Shown here: piece after piece, positions 63,872 through 64,000 of the stretch
Numbering within the stretch: position 1 is the first letter of the stretch
Layout: every line of letters begins with the position of its first letter
Assembly (NCBI RefSeq): GCF_932526225.1
Contig: NC_064043.1
Span: forward strand, 5,075,501-5,139,500
Source of the DNA: Nematostella vectensis
Taxonomy: Eukaryota; Cnidaria; Anthozoa; Actiniaria; Edwardsiidae
Reading direction: 5' to 3'
Length of the DNA: 64,000 bases
Program-made: the position numbers and the translations under genes
Notes under the pieces: model-generated
Seen by the model: only the letters and a program-made list of their open reading frames with translations
What the model was told of the DNA's origin: nothing
The model's database searches: none

Positions 63872-64000
63872 ACCATCCAACACGTGTTAGACCAATATTA
63901 TAAACAACACACAACACGTGTTGGACCAACATTATCAGCAACAAACAACACGTGTTGGACCAACATTATCAGCAACACCCAACACGTGTTGGATCAACAT
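63872..64000. repeat. 34-bp repeat with palindromic core, runs off the window
   Basis: CACGTGTT recurs at 63881, 63915, 63949 and 63983, a 34-bp period. The core CCAACACGTGTTGG is a 14-bp palindrome containing an E-box. It starts about 50 nt after the exon-8 donor and continues past the window edge. Confidence 0.9.

Overview
The window looks like nuclear DNA of a cnidarian, most likely a sea anemone; the species is an inference. Support comes from multi-exon animal genes with GT-AG introns, AT-rich intergenic DNA, many minisatellites and foldback elements, a Mutator-like transposase, and secreted proteins built from vWA, EGF, sushi, HYR and discoidin modules. Nothing in it is bacterial.

Layout. 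1-12160: no gene recognised. 12161-13366 (+): an intronless class A GPCR, followed by two back-to-back minisatellites (13411-14336). 15746-35430 (+): a complete TRPA1-like channel, which I rebuilt as 30 exons whose phases all fit, giving 1115 residues. 35431-37999: intergenic, with a 300-bp foldback element. 38000-40203 (-): an apparently intact two-exon Mutator-like transposase of 698 aa. 40616-53025 (-): a secreted modular protein in 18 recognisable exons (signal peptide, discoidin, six EGF, sushi, HYR, ephrin-receptor-like), with a frameshift in the last exon I can find. 53026-55652: a divergent intergenic region. 55653 to beyond the right edge (+): a second secreted modular protein of SVEP1/polydom type (vWA, EGF, ephrin-receptor-like, three sushi, two HYR). 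A decayed mariner element lies in one of its introns.

The most unusual feature is a recurring one. In the three multi-exon host genes, seven splice junctions sit at the end of a tandem array or duplication whose unit includes the junction itself: 12-78 nt of exon plus the donor or acceptor. Units are 22, 70, 86, about 100, 82, 38 and 47 bp, in 2 to about 56 copies. The array always lies on the intron side, so the real exon end is the outermost copy. This places dozens of decoy donors or acceptors next to the true ones. In the frames I checked, use of a decoy shifts frame or soon meets a stop. Two more arrays stop within 5-15 nt of an acceptor without copying it.

The two modular genes lie head to head with starts 2.6 kb apart. 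They share domain types and phase-1 exons, and may be a co-regulated pair of extracellular matrix or adhesion proteins. The TRPA channel and the GPCR are presumably unrelated membrane sensors or receptors.
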